NCBI GenBank assembly: GCA_011051925.1
Contig: DRKE01000236.1
Location: 1 to 7,058, forward strand
From: Deltaproteobacteria bacterium
GTDB taxonomy: Bacteria > Myxococcota_A > UBA9160 > UBA4427
Length of the DNA: 7,058 nt
Reading direction: 5' to 3'
Shown here: piece by piece, positions 1 through 6,731 of the stretch
How positions within the stretch are numbered: position 1 is the first letter of the stretch
Layout of the letters: each line of letters begins with the position of its first letter
Notes under the pieces: model-generated
What the model saw: the letters and a program-made list of their open reading frames with translations, nothing else
Told to the model about the DNA's origin: nothing
Databases searched by the model: none
Program-made: the position numbers and the translations under genes

Positions 1-386
1 AGACCCTGCCCTCGTTGGCCTGGATCGTCTCGATCCCGGTCGGCAGCCTGGCCACGGCGATTCTCGTCGTCAACAATCTTCGGGACATCGAAACCGATCG
101 ACGAGCGGGGAAGCGGACGTTGGCCGTGCGAACCGGCCGACGCGGTGCCCGTCTCGAATGGGTCGCTCTCGTCGCCGGGGCCTATTGCGTGACCTTCGTG
201 GCCTGGCTCGGATGGGATGCGTCGGTCTGGGTCCTGCTTCCCTGGGCGACCCTGCCGATGGCGATTTCCATCGGTCGCAGGGTCCTGGCCGAGACGTCGG
301 GCCCGGCCTTGAACGGAGCGTTGGCGGCGACGGCTCGCCTCGGTGTCTTCTTCTCTGCTCTCCTCGCCCTGGGACTCATCGCGTGA
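1..386 (+). CDS. menA: 1,4-dihydroxy-2-naphthoate polyprenyltransferase, C-terminal part (5' end outside window)
   Basis: This is the last ~128 codons of a UbiA-superfamily prenyltransferase, read in the frame beginning at base 3 and open to the window edge. MenA transfers a polyprenyl chain to 1,4-dihydroxy-2-naphthoate in the cytoplasmic membrane, giving demethylmenaquinone. The visible part contains the second Asp-rich motif, NNLRDIETDRRAGKRTLAVR (about bases 75-134). The NN-RD---D---GK-TL-VR pattern is typical of MenA rather than UbiA. Four hydrophobic segments flank and follow it, as expected for the C-terminal half of this polytopic enzyme. The first Asp-rich motif must lie upstream of the window. 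The TTG at 15 is an internal Leu codon, not a start. The stop TGA (384-386) overlaps the menC GTG start, suggesting translational coupling. The neighbouring menC and menE genes support the assignment. Confidence 0.88.
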   Translation, partial: TLPSLAWIVSIPVGSLATAILVVNNLRDIETDRRAGKRTLAVRTGRRGARLEWVALVAGAYCVTFVAWLGWDASVWVLLPWATLPMAISIGRRVLAETSGPALNGALAATARLGVFFSALLALGLIA

Positions 387-1612
387 GGATCCGATGCGCG
401 GGGCTGCGCGCCTTTTCCCTGCCGCTGGTGAAGCCACTCGCGACTGCCCATGGTCCGATCACGCGGCGCGAGGGCTGGCTCGTCGCCTTGATGGACGAGG
501 CGGGAAGGGTCGGTCTGGGAGAGGCGACGCCCCTTCCGGCTTTCGGGACCGAAGAGGGGATCTGTGCGCAGCGGGCGCTCGAACGGATGGCGGAAGGGAT
601 CGTCGATCGTGAGGCGTGCGAGGACCGCTCCCTCGAGTCGATTCTCCGGAGCGTCGTCCGTAGGATGCCCGGCAGCCATCCTTCGGCGACCACGCCCTGC
701 GCGATCGGGGCGATGCAAGCCGCGCTATGCGATCTCGCCGCCCAGCGAACGGGGCGATCCCTGGCGAGCTGGTTGCGGGACCGATCGGGCGCGTCCGGCG
801 GACCCCTGCCGCGGCTTCGGGTCCAGGCGCTCGTCGGGGGGGCAGATCCCCGACAGGTGGAGGGGGCCGCGCGAAAGGCGCGGGTGCAGGGCTTCTCCGT
901 CTTCAAGCTGAAGCTGGGCATCTCGAGAACCCGGCGGAGCCTCGGGGCGGATCTCGAGCGGGTGGCGGCGCTGCGGTCCGAGATCGGTCCATCGGCCCGC
1001 ATCCGGCTCGACGCGAACGAGGCCTGGTCCCGGCACGAAGCCGAATCCGCGCTGGCGCGACTCGCGGCATTCGACGTCGACTACGTCGAACAGCCCGTCC
1101 ATCGTTTCGACCTGTCGGGCCTGAAAGCGCTCGACGAGGCGGACGTGATTCCCGTGGCGGCGGACGAAGCGCTTCTGCGAGGAGGCTGGCAAGCCTGTCT
1201 CGAGACCCGGGCGGCGCGGATCTTCATCCTGAAGCCGGCCGCCCTGGGCGGACCCCTTGACGTTCTCGAACTCGTTCGGCGGGCGCGGGGAGAAGGGATC
1301 CGCATCGTCTGGTCGAACCTGATCGAAGGAGTCGTCGGTCGTTCGGTCGCCGTTGCGTTGGCGGCGGCGACGGCGACCCGCGAGGAGGTCCACGGTCTGG
1401 GAACGGCCGGGCTCCTGGCGGGCGATCTCGGCGAAGGGGCGCGAACCCGCTCCGGTTCGATCGAGGTCGCGACCGTGCCCGGCCTGGGCTGCCGACTGCC
1501 GTCGCCGTGGCAGGCCGCCACCGTGGCCGCGCCCGACGCCGCGGTGACGCCGGAAGCCGGGGATCGGATCGTGAGCTGGGGACCCGTCCGGATTTTCGGG
1601 ACGCCGTCATGA
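383..1612 (+). CDS. menC: o-succinylbenzoate synthase (enolase superfamily)
   Basis: MenC dehydrates SHCHC to o-succinylbenzoate in the cytosol, a step of menaquinone synthesis. The predicted protein has 409 residues. The enolase-superfamily catalytic set is complete: the KxK motif in FKLKLG (K175, K177), metal ligands D210 (RLDAN), E236 (YVEQP) and D261 (AADEA), and the second-face lysine K284 (ILKPA). The N-terminal capping domain includes GLGEATPLPAFG (residues 44-55). I chose the GTG at 383 because the MenC-like N-terminus (RAFSLPLVKPLATAHG) begins just after it, it forms a GTGA overlap with the menA stop, and a weak GGGA (371-374) lies 8 bases upstream. The frame is open further upstream, but that stretch is shadow sequence inside menA. 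The protein is longer than E. coli MenC (about 320 residues). About 37 residues follow the PGLG motif (366-369) that usually lies near the end of the family. The stop overlaps menE (ATGA). Confidence 0.92.
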   Translation: MRIRCAGLRAFSLPLVKPLATAHGPITRREGWLVALMDEAGRVGLGEATPLPAFGTEEGICAQRALERMAEGIVDREACEDRSLESILRSVVRRMPGSHPSATTPCAIGAMQAALCDLAAQRTGRSLASWLRDRSGASGGPLPRLRVQALVGGADPRQVEGAARKARVQGFSVFKLKLGISRTRRSLGADLERVAALRSEIGPSARIRLDANEAWSRHEAESALARLAAFDVDYVEQPVHRFDLSGLKALDEADVIPVAADEALLRGGWQACLETRAARIFILKPAALGGPLDVLELVRRARGEGIRIVWSNLIEGVVGRSVAVALAAATATREEVHGLGTAGLLAGDLGEGARTRSGSIEVATVPGLGCRLPSPWQAATVAAPDAAVTPEAGDRIVSWGPVRIFGTPS

Positions 1613-3171
1613 GTGCGGGAAGGGGCTGGCTCGATCGCGTGCGCGTCCATTCCCCGGATCGCGAAGCATTCGTCTTCGATGGAGGCTCGATCGCGTACGG
1701 GCAGCTCGTTCGGGCGGTCCGGATCGTGGCGCGCGAGCTTGGACGGAGCGGTCTCGAGTCCGGAGATCTCATCGCGGTTCTGGCACCGCCGACGGCCGCG
1801 GGGGTCCTCCTCATCCATGCCGCCTTCGAGGCGGGCGTGGCGATGTTGCCGCTCAACATCCGCCTGTCGGAGCGTGAGCTCCGGGATGCGATGATCCGAA
1901 CAGGGGTGCGCTTTCTCTTTGTCGAGGCGAGCATGGATCCCGCCCTGGCGATGCGACTTTCGGAATCGGCTCCGTATGGTCTGGTCGTCTTCTCGGAGTC
2001 GAAGTCCGGACCGGAGGGGGCACCCGGTTTCGCGTTCGAGTTGCGGCGAGCGCCCGAAGGCGAGGATCGAGCCAGCCTGGCCCGGGCTCGTCGGGATCGC
2101 CGATCCCGGTGGGTTGCCCTGGTCCTCCAGACATCGGGCACGAGCGGCCGGGCGAAGGCGGCTCAGCTCGGACTCGACAACCTGATCGCGAGTGCAGAGG
2201 CCTCTTCGGAATTGCTCGGTCGTTCGGCCCATGATCGCTGGCTTCTCTGCATGCCCCTCTTCCATGTCGGTGGGCTTTCGATCCTGGTTCGGAGTGCGCT
2301 CGATGGTGTCTCCTTCGTGCTTCATCGGCGATTCGACGCGAAGCAGGTCGCGGCCGCGATCGACGACGAAGGCGTAACGCGAATCAGTGTCGTGCCGACG
2401 ATGCTCGAGCGACTACTTGAAGCGCGCGGTTCGAGAAGAGCGCCGGATGCCCTCTCCCTCGTGCTGGTCGGCGGGGGTCCCGCTTCCTCGGCGTTGCTGA
2501 CACGGGCGCGGGCCCTCGGCTATCCGATCGCGCCCACCTACGGCTTGACCGAGGCGGCTTCCCAGGTCGCGACCCGCCCGCCGGGCGCGGGCCCGGCCGA
2601 TGGGGTGGATTCCGGGGGCGGGCTCGAGCCGCTTCCCGGCGTCGAGATCCGGATCGTCGATGGCCGGGGTCGCCCGCTTCCGCCGGGACGCGAGGGGGGG
2701 ATCGAAGTGGCGGGACCGATCGTGATGAAGGGGTATCTCGGGGACCCCGAGGCGACGGCGCGAACGCTCGTCGGTCGTTGGCTGAGGACGGGAGACATCG
2801 GGATGCTCGATCGGAGGGGGCGGCTGCGCGTCCTCGATCGTCGCGCGGATCTGATCCTCTCGGGTGGCGAGAACATCTATCCCGCCGAGATCGAGTCGGT
2901 GCTGGCCGGGCATCCGGCGGTCGCGGAGTGCGGGGTCATCGGTCGGCCCGATCCCGTCTTCGGTGCCCGCCCCATCGCCTTCGTCGTCCTGCTTCCGGGA
3001 AAGTCGTTCGACCCGGCCGGGTTCGAAGCGTTCTGTCGCGAGCGCATGGCGGGCTACAAGGTTCCCGACGCGTTCATCGAGATCGCCGACCTGCCACGGA
3101 CGGCATCCGGCAAGCTCGCTCGACGAAGGCTGCGTGATCAGCTGGGCGTGGGATCCCGTTCGAGAGCCTGA
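1609..3171 (+). CDS. menE: o-succinylbenzoate-CoA ligase (ANL superfamily adenylating enzyme)
   Basis: MenE adenylates o-succinylbenzoate with ATP and then forms the CoA thioester, the substrate of MenB. The 520-residue product shows the acyl-CoA synthetase core motifs in order: P-loop TSGTSGRAK (175-183), the FHVGG region (218-222), YGLTE (311-315), RTGDIG (393-398), the hinge/A8 motif RADLILSGGENIYPAEIE (412-429), and the C-terminal catalytic lysine in PRTASGK (K502). ATG 1609 forms an ATGA overlap with the menC stop, and GGGA (1598-1601) lies 7 bases upstream. The assignment to MenE rather than another acyl-CoA ligase rests on the direct overlap with menC and the nearby menA, since substrate residues cannot be judged by eye. 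The last 34 bases overlap the 3' end of the convergent plsC-like gene. An ordinary fatty acyl or aryl-CoA ligase is a less likely alternative. Confidence 0.88.
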   Translation: MSAGRGWLDRVRVHSPDREAFVFDGGSIAYGQLVRAVRIVARELGRSGLESGDLIAVLAPPTAAGVLLIHAAFEAGVAMLPLNIRLSERELRDAMIRTGVRFLFVEASMDPALAMRLSESAPYGLVVFSESKSGPEGAPGFAFELRRAPEGEDRASLARARRDRRSRWVALVLQTSGTSGRAKAAQLGLDNLIASAEASSELLGRSAHDRWLLCMPLFHVGGLSILVRSALDGVSFVLHRRFDAKQVAAAIDDEGVTRISVVPTMLERLLEARGSRRAPDALSLVLVGGGPASSALLTRARALGYPIAPTYGLTEAASQVATRPPGAGPADGVDSGGGLEPLPGVEIRIVDGRGRPLPPGREGGIEVAGPIVMKGYLGDPEATARTLVGRWLRTGDIGMLDRRGRLRVLDRRADLILSGGENIYPAEIESVLAGHPAVAECGVIGRPDPVFGARPIAFVVLLPGKSFDPAGFEAFCRERMAGYKVPDAFIEIADLPRTASGKLARRRLRDQLGVGSRSRA

Positions 3172-3890
3172 CCGATGAGTGTCCGGACGCGTTCCATCAT
3201 CTCCTCGGGCGGGGTTCCGGCGACGTCCTCCGCCGGAATGGGATCGAGGATCTCGATCGAGATCGGGTGCCGTCCCTGGAGGATGAAGCCGCGCTTGGGC
3301 AGGGCCTGCGAAGTTCCCCGGATGACGATCGGCTGGATCGGAACGCGGTTGCGCCACGCGATCTGGAAGGCCCCGGGCTTGAAGGCGCGCATCCGGCCGG
3401 TTGGCGAGCGTGTGCCTTCCGGGAACATCATGATCGAATTGCCTTCCCGGATCACCCGATCGCAGTGGCGCATCATCGCCTGGATGCTCGCGGCGTCACC
3501 GCGGCGGAGCGGGATGTAGTCGCAGAGCGTCATGTTCCAACCGACACACGGCACGCGGAAGTTTTCGACCTTCGAAACCCAGCGGAAATGACTCTGCAGT
3601 CGGAAGAGGACGAGGATGTCGAGGAGCGAAAGATGGTTGGCGACGAGCACGGCAGGTCCCGATTCATGGAGCCGGTCGCGGCCGAGAACGCGGACGGGCC
3701 ATGCGGGATTCAGCCAGGTATAGAGCGAAGCCCAGAGCGAGGTGAACCGGTGGAGGATCCAACGCCGCTTGTCGAAGGGAACGGTCACGGCCCAGAGCAA
3801 CAGGGCGATCGGAAAGAGGAGAAGCGACGATACGACGATGAAGGCCCAGAAGAGCAGCGATCCGAGTATGCGTATGCCCTGGCGGATCAC
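3138..3890 (-). CDS. plsC: 1-acyl-sn-glycerol-3-phosphate acyltransferase (PlsC/LPLAT family)
   Basis: The product belongs to the lysophospholipid acyltransferase family. It probably converts lysophosphatidic acid to phosphatidic acid at the inner face of the cytoplasmic membrane. The 250-residue protein begins with a strongly hydrophobic segment (about residues 8-37), likely one or two membrane-embedded helices. The catalytic block I is NHLSLLD (85-91, the HX4D motif with H86 and D91). Block III is FPEGTR (156-161), followed by FKPGAF (170-175) and the PIQPIVIRG strand (184-192), as usual for PlsC. The length matches the family norm (about 240-250). The GTG start at 3890 is supported by a good GAGGG ribosome site 6 bases upstream and by a GTGA overlap with the upstream amidotransferase stop. 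The 3' end runs 34 bases into the end of menE. Exact acyl acceptor specificity is not determinable, because other LPLAT members share these motifs. Confidence 0.9.
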   Translation of the reverse strand: MIRQGIRILGSLLFWAFIVVSSLLLFPIALLLWAVTVPFDKRRWILHRFTSLWASLYTWLNPAWPVRVLGRDRLHESGPAVLVANHLSLLDILVLFRLQSHFRWVSKVENFRVPCVGWNMTLCDYIPLRRGDAASIQAMMRHCDRVIREGNSIMMFPEGTRSPTGRMRAFKPGAFQIAWRNRVPIQPIVIRGTSQALPKRGFILQGRHPISIEILDPIPAEDVAGTPPEEMMERVRTLIGQALERDPTPS

Positions 3891-4618
3891 GGCGCGCCCT
3901 CATTGTCGGGGCGACAGGCCTCGACGAAGGCGCGGAAGAGCCGCTCGCTGGACTCCTCGGCCATCTTCTCCGGATGCCATTGGACGCCGATCTCCCAGCG
4001 ACGGCTGTCCGGGCTCGGGGCCTCGATGGCCTCGATGACGCCGTCCGGGCTTCTCGCGACCACCCGATGACCGGGGCCGACACGAGAAACCGCTTGTTGA
4101 TGAAGGCTGTTCACTCGCGTCGTCTCGCTTCCGATGATTCGCGCCAGCTGGCTGTCCGGTTCGATCGTGATGGGATGGCGGTCTCGGGCCGGTCGTTTGT
4201 GGGGGCTTGCATGAGGGCGCTGGCTGGGCAGATGGACATCGAGGGCCCCCTGTCGCGCCCGTGCCATCAGCTGCATTCCATAGCAGATTCCGAGGATGGG
4301 AATCGATCGACGGGCGGCGGCCATGAAGAGGGCTTCGTCGAAGGCGAGCTGATCGGGTGGGACGGGATCCAGGTCGGCGACCGCGGCTCCGGCCAATCCG
4401 GCCTCTGGCGGGAAGTCGTCGCCCCCCGGAATCAGGAGGCCGTCGAGTCCGTCGACGAGTCGCCCGGGATCGGTCTGGATCGGAAGCAGGACGATCCGGG
4501 CCCCCGCGCGTTCGAGCGCGTCGGCGTAGCTTCGATCGATGTATTGGTACGAACGCCCCTCGCGCCAACGGCCACGGTCGTCGAGGGTGAGCGGGATTCC
4601 GATCTGCGGGCGGCGCAT
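3887..4618 (-). CDS. PuuD-like class I glutamine amidotransferase / gamma-glutamyl-gamma-aminobutyrate hydrolase family protein
   Basis: This is a 243-residue peptidase C26 family protein. Family members such as E. coli PuuD hydrolyse gamma-glutamyl amide bonds (for example gamma-Glu-GABA in putrescine degradation). The sequence shows the oxyanion motif PGGDD (64-68), the nucleophile elbow GICYGMQLM with C112, the PuuD-type segment VNSLHQQAV (169-177), and the catalytic His/Glu in GVQWHPE (H215, E217). The triad is therefore complete. The N-terminus PQIGIPLT is typical of the family, so I prefer the ATG at 4618. An in-frame GTG at 4660 would add 14 residues but would overlap the divergent gene starting at 4654. 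Neither candidate has a clear Shine-Dalgarno sequence. The stop overlaps the plsC start (GTGA). No polyamine gene is nearby, so the true substrate is open; an unspecialised gamma-glutamyl hydrolase is equally possible. Confidence 0.85.
   Translation of the reverse strand: MRRPQIGIPLTLDDRGRWREGRSYQYIDRSYADALERAGARIVLLPIQTDPGRLVDGLDGLLIPGGDDFPPEAGLAGAAVADLDPVPPDQLAFDEALFMAAARRSIPILGICYGMQLMARARQGALDVHLPSQRPHASPHKRPARDRHPITIEPDSQLARIIGSETTRVNSLHQQAVSRVGPGHRVVARSPDGVIEAIEAPSPDSRRWEIGVQWHPEKMAEESSERLFRAFVEACRPDNEGAP
3897..3901 (-). promoter_or_regulatory. Ribosome binding site of the plsC-like gene
   Basis: On the minus strand the sequence GAGGG lies 6 bases before the GTG at 3890, a good Shine-Dalgarno position. 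It sits inside the 3' end of the amidotransferase gene, and it decides the GTG start over other in-frame codons. It is the best Shine-Dalgarno match among the starts in this window. Confidence 0.6.
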
Positions 4619-4653
4619 GGCGCGAGCATAGCCATCTGCGGCATGCTGGCTGA
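4619..4653. promoter_or_regulatory. 35-base divergent intergenic gap
   Basis: This is the only space between the divergent amidotransferase (leftward) and YeeZ-like (rightward) starts. Promoters for both units should lie here or within the 5' coding ends. I see no convincing -35/-10 pair and no Shine-Dalgarno sequence before either start. The only symmetric elements are a GCATGC palindrome (4641-4646) inside a weak GCCA...TGGC inverted repeat (4631-4634 and 4647-4650). These could be chance. The role as a promoter region is inferred from the gene layout only. Confidence 0.4.
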
Positions 4654-5547
4654 ATGGCACAGGTCGTGATCGCTGGCTGTGGATACGTGGGAAACGCGCT
4701 CGCTCGGCAGCTGGTCGGCCAGCAGCACGAGGTCTTCGGGATCCGTCGTGATATTTCGGGTCTCGCCGACGGGATTCGGGGAATCGCGGGCGATGTCGCG
4801 CAGCCTGGATCTCTCGGGCCGGCCCCGAAGCGGGTCGATTGTGCCGTCTATGCCGTCGGTGCCGTAGACGGGTCCGAACAGGCCTATCGAAGGGCCTACC
4901 TGGACGGGTTGGCCGGGTTCCTCCAATGGCTGGCCGACGAAGGACAGCGTCCCCGACGGCTCGTGATGGCGTCGAGCACGTCGGTCTACGGCCAGAGACG
5001 AGGGGAATGGATCGACGAGGATTCGCCCACCCATCCGACGACCTTCCGGGGCGAAACCCTGCTCGCTTCCGAACGGTTGCTCGCGACCAGCGGGCTGTCG
5101 ACCGTGATCGTGCGGTTCGGCGGGATCTACGGTCCGGGCCGTGAAAGCCTGATCGACCGGGCCCGGGACGGAAAGCTCCTGCTGCGTTCCAGCGCGCATT
5201 TCACGAACCGGATCCATCGGGACGATGCGGCCGGGGTTCTCGCGCACCTGCTCTTCCATTCGTCTCCCGAGCCACTCTATCTGGGTGTCGACGACGAGGC
5301 GGCCGAAGAGGGCGAACTGCACGAGTGGCTCGCCGATCAGCTGGGTGCACCGCCGCCCCTCGAAATCGACGACGAGGAATCCGGTCGCGGGGCAGGCGAC
5401 GAACGACGGACAGGAAACGCGCCGCGTCGATCCGCCGGCAGCAAGCGCTGCAGCAATCGGCGTCTGCGCGAGAGCGGCTATGTCTTCCGCTACCCGACCT
5501 TTCGCGAGGGTTACGGCGAACTCATTCGCGCGAGATCCCGGAACTGA
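4654..5547 (+). CDS. YeeZ-like NAD(P)-binding SDR-family protein (extended SDR / epimerase-like)
   Basis: This 297-residue protein has an N-terminal Rossmann nucleotide-binding motif, GCGYVG (8-13), directly after a hydrophobic beta strand. It also has the extended-SDR strand ending SSTSVYG (107-113) and the segment VIVRFGGIYGPGR (151-163). The C-terminal block KRCSNRRLRESGYVFRYPTF (264-283) followed by REGY matches, from memory, the conserved end of E. coli YeeZ and related proteins. The position where classical SDRs carry YxxxK has no Tyr or Lys: between residues 113 and 158 neither residue occurs. It may therefore be a non-classical dehydrogenase or a dinucleotide-binding protein without redox activity. 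Physiological function is unknown for this group as far as I know. ATG 4654 is the natural start because the Rossmann strand begins at residue 3; no Shine-Dalgarno sequence precedes it. The stop shares one base with the next start (TGATG). Confidence 0.8.
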   Translation: MAQVVIAGCGYVGNALARQLVGQQHEVFGIRRDISGLADGIRGIAGDVAQPGSLGPAPKRVDCAVYAVGAVDGSEQAYRRAYLDGLAGFLQWLADEGQRPRRLVMASSTSVYGQRRGEWIDEDSPTHPTTFRGETLLASERLLATSGLSTVIVRFGGIYGPGRESLIDRARDGKLLLRSSAHFTNRIHRDDAAGVLAHLLFHSSPEPLYLGVDDEAAEEGELHEWLADQLGAPPPLEIDDEESGRGAGDERRTGNAPRRSAGSKRCSNRRLRESGYVFRYPTFREGYGELIRARSRN

Positions 5548-6701
5548 TGTCATCCGAACCCGCGATCGCATCCGAAACCCGCTCGATGCCCGGCGCGATC
5601 TATTCGCCTTTCGCGGATCGACTGGTGGGACACCCCGGCCCCCTCTTTCCCCTGCATGTCGGGGATACCTGGCGCGATCCCTTCATCGGGGCGCGGTCCG
5701 AGGACATCCACGCGGCGGACCACCCACGGCTTCACGCCTACGGGAACACGCGGGGTCTTCCGGAACTGATCGATCGGATCGTGGAGAAGCTTCGCGCCCG
5801 CAACGGACTCGAGCATGCGTCCGAGGAGATCCTCGTGACGGCAGGCGCGACCGGAGGACTCGCGACGCTCGCCGGCGCGGTCCTTTCGCCGGGAGACGAG
5901 ATGCTCATCCTCGCGCCCTTCTGGCCCCTCATCCGGGGAATCGCCCAGGGTTTTCGGGCCAGGCCGGTCGAGGTGCCTTTCCATGATCGCGTGGCCACGC
6001 TCGAGGAGGCGGTTCGCGCCGTCGAATCGAGGCTCTCGAGTCGAAGCCGTGTCCTCTACGTTTCGACGCCTTCGAATCCGACCGGGCGCGTGCTGCCGGG
6101 ATCCTGGTTGGAGGCGCTGGCCGATCTCGCGCGGCGCGCGAATCTCTGGATCTTCTCGGACGAGGTCTACGAGGACTATGTCTACGAGGGGGAACACGTG
6201 TCCATCGCGCGGTTCGCGCCGGAACGAACGGTCTCGGTCTATTCCTTCTCGAAGAGCCATGCGATGGCCGGGCAGAGGGTCGGCTACCTGGCCGGTCCGG
6301 AGCGTGTGGTTTCCGAAGCGCGAAAGATCGGGACCCACATCTACTACCATGCACCGATCGTCGGTCAACATACGGCGCTGGTCGCGATGAACGAGGGCGC
6401 ACCCTGGGTCGAAGCCGCGCGAACGGAATATCGCGAGACCGGTGCCCGGGTTGCGGAGATCCTCGGGCTGCCTGCGCCCGAAGGGGGCACCTTCCTTTTC
6501 CTCGACGTCGCTTCCCGACTCGACGATCGGGGCCTGGATGGATTGCTCGAGGACTGTTTCGCGGAGGGCGTTCTCGTGGCACCCGGAGGATCGTGTGGCA
6601 CGGACTATGCGGAATGGATCCGGCTCTGTTTCACCGCAACACCGCCCGGGGACATGTTGGAGGCGGCTCGGCGCCTGTCGAACGTGATCCGAAGGGTGTA
6701 G
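5547..6701 (+). CDS. PLP-dependent aminotransferase, class I/II (fold type I)
   Basis: This 384-residue protein transfers an amino group using pyridoxal phosphate, probably in the cytosol; the amino-acid substrate cannot be read from sequence. The fold-type I residues are all visible: HAYGNTRGLPELI near the N-terminus (63-75), the cofactor-phosphate loop GATGG (100-104), stacking aromatic FW (125-126), SNPTG (N177), SDEVY (D205, Y208), the Schiff-base lysine in SFSKSHAM (K236), R244 in GQRVGY, and the carboxylate-binding arginine in WIRLCF (R359). The length is normal for this class. I chose ATG 5547 because it overlaps the preceding stop by one base (TGATG). The reading frame is also open upstream to 5325, but that would lie wholly inside the SDR gene. 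The pairing suggests co-expression with the YeeZ-like protein. Aspartate-, alanine- or aromatic-type specificity are all possible. Confidence 0.9.
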   Translation: MSSEPAIASETRSMPGAIYSPFADRLVGHPGPLFPLHVGDTWRDPFIGARSEDIHAADHPRLHAYGNTRGLPELIDRIVEKLRARNGLEHASEEILVTAGATGGLATLAGAVLSPGDEMLILAPFWPLIRGIAQGFRARPVEVPFHDRVATLEEAVRAVESRLSSRSRVLYVSTPSNPTGRVLPGSWLEALADLARRANLWIFSDEVYEDYVYEGEHVSIARFAPERTVSVYSFSKSHAMAGQRVGYLAGPERVVSEARKIGTHIYYHAPIVGQHTALVAMNEGAPWVEAARTEYRETGARVAEILGLPAPEGGTFLFLDVASRLDDRGLDGLLEDCFAEGVLVAPGGSCGTDYAEWIRLCFTATPPGDMLEAARRLSNVIRRV

Positions 6702-6731
6702 ATCGAGTATGCTCTGTCCGGGAAACCCAGG

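Noticed and set aside
158..382. Upstream extension of menC to the ATG at 158
   Set aside because: The added 75 residues lie within menA in another frame and do not resemble a MenC N-terminus. The GTG at 383 fits the family start and the operon overlap.
2131..2161. MenE P-loop with Ala instead of the common Pro before Lys (TSGTSGRAK)
   Set aside because: The general AMP-binding signature allows Ala at this position, and every other core motif is intact, so there is no reason to suspect loss of activity.
1081..2325. Long open frame on the minus strand across menC and menE
   Set aside because: It is antisense to two well-supported genes. Its translation is Arg/Pro/Ser-rich with no recognisable motif, as expected for shadow frames in GC-rich DNA.
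3150..3157. GGGATCCC palindrome near the menE/plsC ends as a terminator
   Set aside because: It is only 8 bases with no loop and no following T-run on either strand, and it lies inside both coding ends. GATC-containing palindromes are common throughout the window.
3267..4070. Plus-strand open frame opposite plsC and the amidotransferase
   Set aside because: The minus-strand genes have intact catalytic motifs (NHLSLLD, FPEGTR, GICYG, WHPE). The plus frame has none.
5325..5546. Upstream extension of the aminotransferase to 5325
   Set aside because: The added sequence lies within the SDR gene in another frame and is Arg-rich shadow sequence. ATG 5547 gives the normal family length.
4432..5571. 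Long open frame on the minus strand (about 379 codons) opposite the YeeZ-like gene
   Set aside because: It covers the SDR gene, which has clear family motifs, plus the start of the amidotransferase. No domain is recognisable in the antisense product.
6702..6731. Possible terminator between the aminotransferase and the SnoaL-like gene
   Set aside because: The 30 bases hold no hairpin with a T-run; read-through into the next gene seems more likely.
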